NCBI GenBank assembly: GCA_002391465.1
Contig: DGFC01000094.1
Span: 3,217-11,434 of the forward strand
DNA length: 8,218 bases
Source: Firmicutes bacterium UBA3910
GTDB taxonomy: Bacteria; Bacillota; Limnochordia; Darwinibacteriales; Darwinibacteriaceae
Direction of reading: 5' to 3'
A program made the translations under genes and the position numbers. The notes under the pieces are model-generated. The model was not told the origin of the DNA. It did not search any database and saw only the letters and a program-made list of their open reading frames with translations. Within the stretch, counting starts at the first letter, position 1; every line of letters starts with the position of its first letter. Shown here piece by piece: positions 1-6,438 of the stretch.

Positions 1-434
1 TCTTCGCTGTTGTTGCGGTTGTCGCCCAGAACGAAATAGGTGTTTTCGGGCACGATCTGGGGAGCAAAACCAATGCGCGCAGGTGCTAAGGTATATTCTT
101 CCTGCACAGGCTGATCGTTAACATACACCACTCCCTGGATGATGGCCACCTTATCCCCGGGCAGGCCAATTACCCTTTTTATGAACTGTTCCTTTTCGTT
201 GGAGGGGTTTTTGAAGACAATTATTTCACCCCGGGACGGTTCCACAAACCGATACGAGATCTTGTCCACTAACAGTCGTTCACCATGCTGAAAAGTGGGC
301 AGCATCGATTCTCCGTTGACTGTATAGGCCCGGGCAATGAAAATTATAATGAATGCGGCAATAAGTAAAGAGGAACCTATCGTTTCCACAAGTTCCCGTA
401 ATTGGCTTTTTTCTCTGCGAACAACTTCCTGCAA
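1..434 (-). CDS. lepB: Signal peptidase I (S26A), C-terminus cut by window edge
   Basis: Membrane-anchored serine protease that removes signal peptides from secreted preproteins on the outer face of the cytoplasmic membrane. The visible 144 residues contain a short cytoplasmic N-terminus, one hydrophobic anchor (about residues 19-34), the catalytic-serine box GESMLPT with Ser43, the catalytic-lysine box IKRVIGLPGD with Lys86, and the conserved GDNRNNS box at the window edge. Ser43 has the same number as in B. subtilis SipS, which supports the chosen start. That start is TTG at 434, preceded by a GGAGGT Shine-Dalgarno site seven bases upstream (442-447). The single N-terminal anchor and compact spacing are of the Bacillus/Clostridium type rather than the larger E. 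coli type. The last roughly 30-40 residues lie outside the window. It is probably the last visible gene of a run with the ReoY-like and PhnP-like genes upstream. Identity is very secure; which paralogue it is cannot be told. Confidence 0.95.
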   Translation of the reverse strand, partial: MQEVVRREKSQLRELVETIGSSLLIAAFIIIFIARAYTVNGESMLPTFQHGERLLVDKISYRFVEPSRGEIIVFKNPSNEKEQFIKRVIGLPGDKVAIIQGVVYVNDQPVQEEYTLAPARIGFAPQIVPENTYFVLGDNRNNSE

Positions 435-499
435 GATTCCTACCTCCAATGCTGAACAACAGTATGGGAATTCCACGCCACACCCTGCTATTCCTGCCT

Positions 500-1093
500 C
501 TAAAGCTGCCAAAAACAGGAACGGCAGACCTCCTTGTACAAGGGCACCACTTCCAAAAACAATTCCTTATCTCCAGTGCGTAAAGCTGTGTCGATCTTAT
601 TTTTCAAAGTGACAGCCCAAAGCAGCAGCTCAACTTGATCTCGAACAAAGGCGGCAAAGCCGGGGGGCTGGATGCTCGGGGGCACCGCTTCGTTTGGCAC
701 CGCAATTTCCAGGTACCAATCGGGTATCTCCCCTTGAAAAGCAAGTTCGACGTGGAGAAGGCCGCCGAAATCCTGCAGTGCTTCCCAGGCTAGCAGGGGA
801 TCGTCGATCTGGTTGATTCCCATCTTTCGCTGTTCCTTAATGAGCTGGCCATTGGCCAAGGACAATGACTCCGCCTCAATCTCACTCAGCTGCAGCCGAA
901 AGGCAATTTCGTTTGCCCCCTCCTGGGCAACGACCATGGTGTTGGGCAGACAGTCGCGTCTGGTCACGAACACCAACCGCTGCAGCATCTTTCTGTTCTG
1001 CCAGATCCTCTCCAAGAGAATCCTGCTGGCAGCATGTTTCAACGGGACTTCGCAAAAACGGCGCAGAGCGTGCTCCTTGTGTATGATCATCAT
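500..1093 (-). CDS. ReoY/YpiB-like UPF0302 family protein with IDEAL motif
   Basis: A soluble 197-residue protein. The N-terminal part (about residues 6-68, including LVFVTRRDCLPNTMVV and IAFRLQL) resembles the start of B. subtilis YpiB as I recall it. The C-terminal part (about 146-185) ends in LKNKIDTALRTGDKELF, a clear relative of the IDEAL motif of that family (here I167-D-T-A-L). ReoY proteins act with ReoM to target MurA for ClpCP degradation, tuning peptidoglycan synthesis; that role is family knowledge, not shown here. Compared with YpiB there seems to be extra sequence around residues 70-110. The start is ATG at 1093, with AGGAGG six bases upstream. A second ATG at 1090 is equally possible. 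The upstream TTG at 1108 is rejected because it overlaps the Shine-Dalgarno site. No signal peptide or membrane segment is seen. The gene lies 49 bp after the PhnP-like gene and 65 bp before lepB. Family assignment rests on remembered similarity and is moderate. Confidence 0.6.
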   Translation of the reverse strand: MMIIHKEHALRRFCEVPLKHAASRILLERIWQNRKMLQRLVFVTRRDCLPNTMVVAQEGANEIAFRLQLSEIEAESLSLANGQLIKEQRKMGINQIDDPLLAWEALQDFGGLLHVELAFQGEIPDWYLEIAVPNEAVPPSIQPPGFAAFVRDQVELLLWAVTLKNKIDTALRTGDKELFLEVVPLYKEVCRSCFWQL

Positions 1094-1142
1094 CGCCCTC
1101 CTCCTCAACGAAGATCATTACACTATATGCCGTATCTCCTCT

Positions 1143-1910
1143 TTAATCCCGCGCGATATTAATCCGCAGCTGGTCATAGGCCAGGCTGATCCCCGCAGGC
1201 AGGGCCCGACTTACCTCTTCGTGCTCAAGCAGATGGGAAATGTGGGTGAAATAAGTCTGTTTAGGCCGCAGCTGCTCCACAAGCGCCAGGGCCTGGTCCA
1301 GGTGCATATGGGTAGGATGGGGTTCACGGCGTACAACACCGAGGACAAGCACATCCAAGTCCTGCAGGAGCGCTAGTGATTTAGGCGGAAGGCTGCTGCA
1401 GTCCGTAATGTAGGCAAGTCCACCGATACGGTAACCTAGAATGGGGAGTTTCCCATGGAAGATAGGAATGGGTTCTACCCTAACCCCTTTGATCTGGAAG
1501 GGGCCGTCTATCACACGTGTTTCCACCTGGGGCTTACCTCCCCCCTTTTGGGTCTTGCGGAAAACGTAACTGAAAACCTCCCGCATTTCTGCAATTGTTG
1601 GCTCATTGCCGTAGATAGGAACATGTTCCTGGGTTATTTGACTGAACACGCGCAGATCGTCAAAACCAAAAACGTGATCCGCATGGCAGTGTGTGTATAA
1701 AACCGCGTCAACATGCGTAATGCCCGCCTCTATGGCCTGCAGGCGAAATTCGGTTGCGGTGTCGATTAGGATGCTCACTCCCTCGGCTTGCACCCAAAGG
1801 GAACTGCGCGTCCGTCTGTTTTTCGGATTGTCACTTGTACAAACGGGACAGGTGCAGGTTATGATAGGCACACCGTGGGAAGTGCCGGTGCCCAAGAAGG
1901 TAATTTCCAC
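1143..1910 (-). CDS. PhnP-like MBL-fold phosphodiesterase
   Basis: A 255-residue cytoplasmic metallo-beta-lactamase-fold hydrolase. The fold signature is THCHADH, with metal ligands H74, H76, D78 and H79. Further likely ligands are H152 (FHG), D170 (TDCS) and H201 or H203 (HMHLDQAL). The C-terminal FTHISH (H223, H226) and the ending ALPAGISLAYDQLRI resemble E. coli PhnP closely. An N-terminal triad C19-x-C21-x2-C24, with H226, would match the extra structural zinc site of PhnP. PhnP cleaves 5-phosphoribosyl 1,2-cyclic phosphate in phosphonate breakdown, but no other phn gene is visible here. The substrate is therefore unknown, and a general cyclic-phosphate or nucleotide phosphodiesterase is safer. 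The start is GTG at 1910; its Shine-Dalgarno site is only a weak G-rich stretch about six bases upstream. It is the first gene of the leftward run and diverges from the LexA-controlled cassette, with 102 bp between the two starts. Confidence 0.85.
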   Translation of the reverse strand: MEITFLGTGTSHGVPIITCTCPVCTSDNPKNRRTRSSLWVQAEGVSILIDTATEFRLQAIEAGITHVDAVLYTHCHADHVFGFDDLRVFSQITQEHVPIYGNEPTIAEMREVFSYVFRKTQKGGGKPQVETRVIDGPFQIKGVRVEPIPIFHGKLPILGYRIGGLAYITDCSSLPPKSLALLQDLDVLVLGVVRREPHPTHMHLDQALALVEQLRPKQTYFTHISHLLEHEEVSRALPAGISLAYDQLRINIARD

Positions 1911-1932
1911 GTTTTACCACCCCTTTTTCCCC

Positions 1933-1962
1933 TTGACCGGAACATGTGTTCTGGAATATAAT
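1933..1962 (+). promoter_or_regulatory. SigA-type promoter of the mutasome cassette
   Basis: A -35 element TTGACC (1933-1938, five of six consensus bases) and a perfect -10 element TATAAT (1957-1962) are separated by 18 bp. Transcription should start near 1969-1971, giving a leader of about 43 nt before the ATG at 2013. Two LexA boxes overlap or abut it. A near-perfect promoter held down by a repressor fits a tightly controlled damage-inducible operon. I found no equally good promoter on the opposite strand for the PhnP-like gene. Confidence 0.8.
1939..1952. promoter_or_regulatory. LexA/DinR operator (SOS box 1)
   Basis: The core GAACATGTGTTC at 1940-1951 fits the Gram-positive SOS box GAAC-N4-GTTC as a perfect inverted repeat of the two half-sites, and the inner bases also fit the R-N-R-Y pattern of the B. 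subtilis consensus. Only the outermost flanking bases differ from CGAAC...GTTCG. It lies inside the spacer between -35 and -10, so LexA bound here should block RNA polymerase. Confidence 0.85.
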
Positions 1963-1970
1963 AAATACCA

Positions 1971-1984
1971 CGAACACTTGTTCG
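1971..1984. promoter_or_regulatory. LexA/DinR operator (SOS box 2)
   Basis: CGAACACTTGTTCG matches the B. subtilis DinR/LexA consensus CGAACRNRYGTTCG with one mismatch in the inner spacer. It starts nine bases after the -10 element and covers the expected transcription start. Its centre is 32 bp from the centre of box 1, about three helical turns, so two LexA dimers would sit on the same face of the DNA. Confidence 0.87.
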
Positions 1985-2012
1985 CCATATATGTTCCGAA
2001 AGGAGCTTGCAG

Positions 2013-3140
2013 ATGATCGTTTACTGCGGTTTACGCCACTTTTACATCCAGCATTTCGAACCACCCGAACAGGATGCTTACTACATTTTAACACATAACA
2101 AGGAAGTCTGGGATTTTTCCCCCGAGTTAAAGAAGCACGGAGTGACACTGGGAGTTAAACCTAAAACCGTTTTCCAGCTGGAACGGCCTGTCCTAACGCT
2201 CCCCCTTGAGCTGGATGAGTACGCACCGTTTTCCCGCAGCTGGTATGATTTCTCTCGCCTCTACACCAAAGAACTGGAACCCGAATACCCCCATGCCTGG
2301 TATCTTCGGTTTAAACAGAAATCTATCCTGGAGCAGTTTCTGTTTGATTTTGCCAAAAAAGCCGAGCAGGAAGGTGCGGGGGCGATCTTTGGTGTAGGCA
2401 AGAGCAAGCTCGTGGCAAAGCTGGCGGCCCACAACTTACCCCCGGGACAGAACATCATTCCACCGGAAAAGACGGAGGAGTTCCTGCTGCGCGTACCCCT
2501 AAACAGGCTCCCCCTACCGGAAGTGAACATACTGCAAAACCTTGGGCTGCACACAATTGGTGAGCTAGGCAGGCTGCCCTTTGTGGAATTGGTCAATTGG
2601 CTTGGCAAAAGGGCCGAACTCTTTCAAAAGCTGGGCCAGGGCGAAGATCTTAACCCCTTCTCCAGCCTGGCTGTTGTGGAGCTCAACTGGTCGCTGGACT
2701 GTGCTGTTTTGAATGGGTTTTTAGAGCCGCTGGCACACTCCGAACTATATCCCTATCTCAGGGCAGGTCTACAGGAACTAGCGGGCTCTCTCAGGGAGCA
2801 GGGCCAAGTGGCAGGCCTTTTAAAACTGGAAGCACGGACTGAAGGGGGAGAGCTTGTCCAAAGCCAGCGGCGCTTTAAGGGAGCGAGTGATGAATGGAAA
2901 GTTTTTGAACGGGCGGTACACAGTTTGCTGCCGCCGAAACGCATCGCCCGCCTGGGTATACGCCTTGCTGAGCTGAAGGACGCTCCCGTCATTCAGCTGA
3001 ACATGTTTACCCAACCGGCCGAAGCAAAGGTTATCCCCTTGCCTCCCCGTTTCCCTGCCCAAGTTGGGGTAGAACTGCCTCGACGGGAGAAGTTTTTGCA
3101 GATCTGGAAGGAGTATCTCCTCAATGAGCAAGCTAATTAA
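2013..3140 (+). CDS. imuB: ImuB-like non-catalytic Y-family polymerase homologue
   Basis: A 375-residue protein with the layout of a Y-family DNA polymerase but without its catalytic acids. The N-terminus IVYCGLRHFY aligns with the Pol IV motif IIHVDMDCFF, so the first metal-binding Asp becomes Gly6. LEPEYPHAWYLRF (88-100) aligns with VEP-SIDEAYLDL, so the Asp-Glu pair becomes His94-Ala95. GVGKSKLVAKLAA (127-139) matches the GIAPNKFLAKLAS segment. Residues about 170-212 form the helix-hairpin-helix region (LQNLGLHTIGELGRLP). The little-finger-like part runs to about 320, followed by QLNMF (328-332), a good beta-clamp-binding motif. This pattern is that of ImuB, the adaptor that brings DnaE2/ImuC to the clamp during damage-induced mutagenesis. 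The start is ATG at 2013, seven bases after AAAGGAG (1999-2005); a TTG at 2007 is too close to that site. It is the first gene after the LexA-controlled promoter and overlaps the next gene by 17 bp. No imuA is present. Confidence 0.85.
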   Translation: MIVYCGLRHFYIQHFEPPEQDAYYILTHNKEVWDFSPELKKHGVTLGVKPKTVFQLERPVLTLPLELDEYAPFSRSWYDFSRLYTKELEPEYPHAWYLRFKQKSILEQFLFDFAKKAEQEGAGAIFGVGKSKLVAKLAAHNLPPGQNIIPPEKTEEFLLRVPLNRLPLPEVNILQNLGLHTIGELGRLPFVELVNWLGKRAELFQKLGQGEDLNPFSSLAVVELNWSLDCAVLNGFLEPLAHSELYPYLRAGLQELAGSLREQGQVAGLLKLEARTEGGELVQSQRRFKGASDEWKVFERAVHSLLPPKRIARLGIRLAELKDAPVIQLNMFTQPAEAKVIPLPPRFPAQVGVELPRREKFLQIWKEYLLNEQAN

Positions 3141-3366
3141 TCGGCCCATTGAGCTTATTTGGCACGCAAACTTTCCCGCCGCCTTTCACTACCAGCGACC
3201 TTATCAGATTAAATACATCCTCAACCACTGGCGCGAAGCGGGCCAGTGGTGGCTGCATGAATCGGAACGGTTTGTCTATGAAATGAGCACTGATAATTCT
3301 GTCTGTGAACTTCACTACCTACCACAGGAGGAACGCTGGATTTTATACCGCCTGGGAAACTGTTAA
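3124..3366 (+). CDS. Small DUF6504-like protein of the mutasome cassette
   Basis: An 80-residue protein whose start overlaps the last 17 bp of the ImuB-like gene in another frame, with AGGAG lying inside that gene about 10 bases upstream, so translation is probably coupled. It has no signal peptide or membrane segment. The pattern is RPIEL (7-11), then FHYQRPYQIKYILNHWREAG followed by QWW (21-43), then CELHYLPQEERWILYRL (61-77). This resembles the short DUF6504 proteins I recall encoded beside dnaE2 and imuB genes in Actinobacteria and some Bacillota: a small beta-rich fold with an aromatic-rich 'VL..W.E.G.WW' core. The biochemical function is unknown. Its fixed place between the adaptor and the polymerase suggests a structural or regulatory part of the same complex, which is inference. 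The family name is from memory; that the gene is real is supported by its Shine-Dalgarno site, its position and its filling of the space between two tightly packed genes. Confidence 0.75.
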   Translation: MSKLINRPIELIWHANFPAAFHYQRPYQIKYILNHWREAGQWWLHESERFVYEMSTDNSVCELHYLPQEERWILYRLGNC

Positions 3367-3387
3367 GCGAACTGGGAGGTTAAAAAA

Positions 3388-6300
3388 GTGTTTGTCCATT
3401 TACACGTCCATTCCCCCTATTCCTTTTTAGACGGAGCAGCTTCAATAGAAGCACTTTTGACGCAGGCCGCGCGCTGGAACATGCCCGCGGTCGCTCTAAC
3501 CGATCACAACAATGTAAGCGGAGCGGTGGATTTTTTCAAAACGGCCCAAGCTCTAGGTATCAAACCGATACAAGGTGCGGAAATTACACTTGCAGACGGC
3601 AGTCACCTCACCCTACTGGCCGAAAACGAGGCAGGCTATGCTGCTCTCTGCCGAATCATTACAGCAGGCTATGCCAACGAAACAAAACGGGATTGTTTAG
3701 TACCCTGGCAGGCCCTGGAGGAGAACAGGGATAACTTAATTGTCCTAAGCGGTTGCCACCGCTCCCGCATTGCCCAGGCAATTTTACGACGAGACTATTC
3801 TAGGGTAAAAAGGGAAGCACTGCGTTTGGTGGAGATCTTTGGCCGGGGACAAGTTTACTTGGAAATGAGCAATACTTTCCTGCCCTTTACCAAGTACCTG
3901 CTGGGACAGCTCGCCAAACTGGGCGAAGAGCTGAAAATCCCCCTGGTGGCAACGAATAATGTTCACTATCTAACCAAGGACGATTTCCCCATCCATGACC
4001 TTTTGGTCTGCACCCGAACAAAGACTAAACTGCACGATCTGCACCCCGAGCGTCCGTTAAACGGCGAGAATTATTTCGCCTCGCCGGAAGAAATGAAGGG
4101 GCGCTTTGCCGCCTTTCCAGAGGCAGTTGAGAACACCCTGCGTATTGCAGAGCGCTGCCAGCCTGCCCTAAACCTTGAGCAGAACCTTTTTCCCCGCTTT
4201 TTCCCAGGGGAAGATCCAAAAAAAGCAGTTGAAGTGCTGCGCCAATTGACCTGGGACGGGGCCCACAGGCGCTACAGCAAAATCACCGTCCCTCTACGCC
4301 GTAGAATTGAGCACGAGCTGGACATCATCGAACGGCTCGATGTGGCCGATTATTTCCTCACCGTCTGGGATCTGGTTCAATACGCGAAAAAGGAGAAAAT
4401 CCGCTATGCGGGGCGGGGCTCTGCAGCCGATTCGGTCGTTGTCTACTGCCTGGAGATCACCAATGTGGATGCCTTTGCCAGGGGACTTCTCTTTGAGCGC
4501 TTTTTGAGCTTAGAACGCTCCCAAAAACCCGACATTGACATCGACTTTGACGCCCGCTACCGGGATCAAATAGCTGACTATGTATACAAACGCTACGGTG
4601 CAGAGCGGGTTGCTTCGGTCTGCATGTTCCAAACATACCACGCCCGTTCTGCCCTCCGTGATTTGGGCAGGGCCTTTGGCTATTCCCAAGCGGAGCTATC
4701 TGCCCTAACCAAAAACATTACCTCAATCCCCGCCGACGGCATTCGTAAGCTCATCAACAGGTTGCCAGAGCTGAAAAACCACCCCCTGCATCAGGAAAAA
4801 TACACAGCTCTTGTAGATTACTGTGCAGCGATCAACCGTTTTCCTCGCCAAATCGGTACCCATCTCGGGGGATTAGTTGTGAGCGGCAGGCCCCTAACCG
4901 ATGTTACTCCGCTGCAGATTTCGCCCAAGGGCGTTTTGATCACCCAGTTTGATAAGGACACCATTGAAGACCTGGGCTTGATCAAGATTGACCTTCTCTC
5001 CCTGCGCACCCTGTCGGCCGTTGCCGATGTGGAAAAATCCCGACCGGAATTGGCGTACAACCGTATCCCCACCGATGATCGGGCCACCTATGCCCGGCTG
5101 CAGAGGGGTGATACGGTGGGTATTTTTCAGCTGGAAAGCCCGGCCCAGCGTACCCTGCAGTCACGCCTCCAGGCGGATCGTTTTGAAGACATTGTGGCCA
5201 GTGTGGCCTTAATCAGACCCGGACCCATTAAGGGTAATATGGTGGATCCTTTTCTCGCCCGCAGACACGGACGGGAAGAAACGACCTATATCCACCCTAA
5301 ACTGGAAAAAATCCTTGGCTCCACCTACGGGGTGGTTTTGTATCAGGAGCAGGTAATTGAAATTGCCACCGAGCTGGCAGGCTACACGCCTGGGGAGGCG
5401 GACCGCCTGCGCAAGGCTATGACCAAATTCCGATCCCAAGAGGAAATGGACCGCATCGGTGTGGAGTTTGTGGAAAAGGCGGTACAGAGGGGAATTGAAC
5501 GGAATGTGGCCGAGACCGTTTTTTCCTACATCGTAGGTTACGCAGGCTACGGCTTCTGTGAGGCACATGCGGCTGCCTTTGCCGATACGGCCTACCGCAC
5601 TGCCTATCTGCTCGAGCATTTCCCTGCCCAGTTTTACGCCGAGCTTCTTAACCAGCAGCCCCTGGGTTTTTATCCGCCTAACACACTCTGCGTGCAGGCG
5701 CGCCTAAGGGGGATTGAGATTCTGCCCCTGGACATCAACGCAAGCGAAGCGGACTTCACCGCAACTGATAATACAATCCGCATCGGTTTAAAACAGGTAC
5801 GGGGCATGGAAAAATCCTTCTTGGCTTCAATTGCCAAGGCCAGGCAAGCTGGGCCCTTTACTTCCGTCCATGACTTTATCTACCGTACCAATGTAAGCAG
5901 GGATGTGTGTGAAAATTTGGTCCTAGGCGGAGCCTTTGATTGGTTTGACAGCAACCGGCGTGCACTCCTTTGGAATCTCCCCCGCTGGTACCAGACGAAA
6001 CAGGGCGGTCTCTTTCTAGAGATTCTCCCCAGCCAACAGAAGATCGAAGATTTTTCGCCCCTCCAGCGTTGGCTGCGGGAATACCAGGCCTTAGGCTTAA
6101 CAGCCCGGGGACATATTATGGATTTCCTTAGACCCGATCTGCCGAAAGGGGTTCTTACCACCCAAGCCGCCCAAAACTGCCCCACCAATACCCAGGTCAA
6201 AGTGGCGGGCCTTGTAATTCGACCCCATCGGCCCCCTACCCGCAGCGGCCGCACGGTTGTCTTTTTGACGTTAGAGGACGAAACGGGCCTCCTTGATGTG

Positions 6301-6438
6301 ACCGTCTTTGAAAGCGTTTATCAGAAATACGGTAAGGTAATTTACAATAATCCCCTGCTGCTGGTAACAGGGGAAATTTCAAGGCGCGATCCCCAGCAGA
6401 TCGGTACAATCACCGCTAGAAAAATTGAGGCGATTTAA
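3388..6438 (+). CDS. dnaE2: Error-prone C-family DNA polymerase (DnaE2/ImuC-like)
   Basis: A 1016-residue C-family polymerase alpha subunit. The PHP domain (about 1-270) keeps H6-x-H8, D15, D39-H40, E65, H73, C123 and H193, which are probable metal ligands. The palm has GRGSAAD (342-348), the PDIDIDFD motif (381-388) with catalytic D384 and D386, and the third Asp D535 in IKIDLLSL. GIFQLES (578-584) and the helix-hairpin-helix region follow. QGGLF at 872-876 lies where replicative DnaE carries its internal clamp motif. The C-terminal OB domain (about 935-1016) has VAGLVIRPHRPP and FLTLEDETG. No tau-binding C-terminal domain is present. The length, the segment LREYQALGLTARGHIMDFLRPDL, the OB sequence and the ImuB-like neighbour favour DnaE2 over DnaE1 or DnaE3. 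It would carry out damage-induced translesion synthesis. The start is GTG at 3388, seven bases after GGGAGGT and 21 bp after the small gene. Its 3' end overlaps convergent ypeB by 23 bp, and no terminator follows. Confidence 0.9.
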   Translation: MFVHLHVHSPYSFLDGAASIEALLTQAARWNMPAVALTDHNNVSGAVDFFKTAQALGIKPIQGAEITLADGSHLTLLAENEAGYAALCRIITAGYANETKRDCLVPWQALEENRDNLIVLSGCHRSRIAQAILRRDYSRVKREALRLVEIFGRGQVYLEMSNTFLPFTKYLLGQLAKLGEELKIPLVATNNVHYLTKDDFPIHDLLVCTRTKTKLHDLHPERPLNGENYFASPEEMKGRFAAFPEAVENTLRIAERCQPALNLEQNLFPRFFPGEDPKKAVEVLRQLTWDGAHRRYSKITVPLRRRIEHELDIIERLDVADYFLTVWDLVQYAKKEKIRYAGRGSAADSVVVYCLEITNVDAFARGLLFERFLSLERSQKPDIDIDFDARYRDQIADYVYKRYGAERVASVCMFQTYHARSALRDLGRAFGYSQAELSALTKNITSIPADGIRKLINRLPELKNHPLHQEKYTALVDYCAAINRFPRQIGTHLGGLVVSGRPLTDVTPLQISPKGVLITQFDKDTIEDLGLIKIDLLSLRTLSAVADVEKSRPELAYNRIPTDDRATYARLQRGDTVGIFQLESPAQRTLQSRLQADRFEDIVASVALIRPGPIKGNMVDPFLARRHGREETTYIHPKLEKILGSTYGVVLYQEQVIEIATELAGYTPGEADRLRKAMTKFRSQEEMDRIGVEFVEKAVQRGIERNVAETVFSYIVGYAGYGFCEAHAAAFADTAYRTAYLLEHFPAQFYAELLNQQPLGFYPPNTLCVQARLRGIEILPLDINASEADFTATDNTIRIGLKQVRGMEKSFLASIAKARQAGPFTSVHDFIYRTNVSRDVCENLVLGGAFDWFDSNRRALLWNLPRWYQTKQGGLFLEILPSQQKIEDFSPLQRWLREYQALGLTARGHIMDFLRPDLPKGVLTTQAAQNCPTNTQVKVAGLVIRPHRPPTRSGRTVVFLTLEDETGLLDVTVFESVYQKYGKVIYNNPLLLVTGEISRRDPQQIGTITARKIEAI

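Noticed and set aside
465..475. Palindrome around GGAATTCC in the lepB upstream gap, considered as a terminator
   Set aside because: The stem is short, has no loop and is not followed by a U-rich run, so it does not separate lepB from the upstream genes.
882..1118. Alternative minus-strand frame of 78 codons starting upstream of the ReoY-like gene
   Set aside because: It overlaps the ReoY-like gene in another frame, its product is low-complexity and unlike any family I know, and the good Shine-Dalgarno site serves the ReoY-like start.
813..1376. Plus-strand open frame of 187 codons
   Set aside because: It lies antisense across the ReoY-like and PhnP-like genes, lacks a convincing ribosome site, and looks like a shadow of well-supported genes.
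5209..5619. Minus-strand open frame of 136 codons inside dnaE2
   Set aside because: It is fully antisense to conserved polymerase motifs and shows no family pattern of its own.
3388..6438. Polymerase read as housekeeping DnaE1 or DnaE3
   Set aside because: Its length, C-terminal sequence, missing tau-binding domain, ImuB-like neighbour and LexA boxes fit DnaE2 better, though only a tree would settle it.
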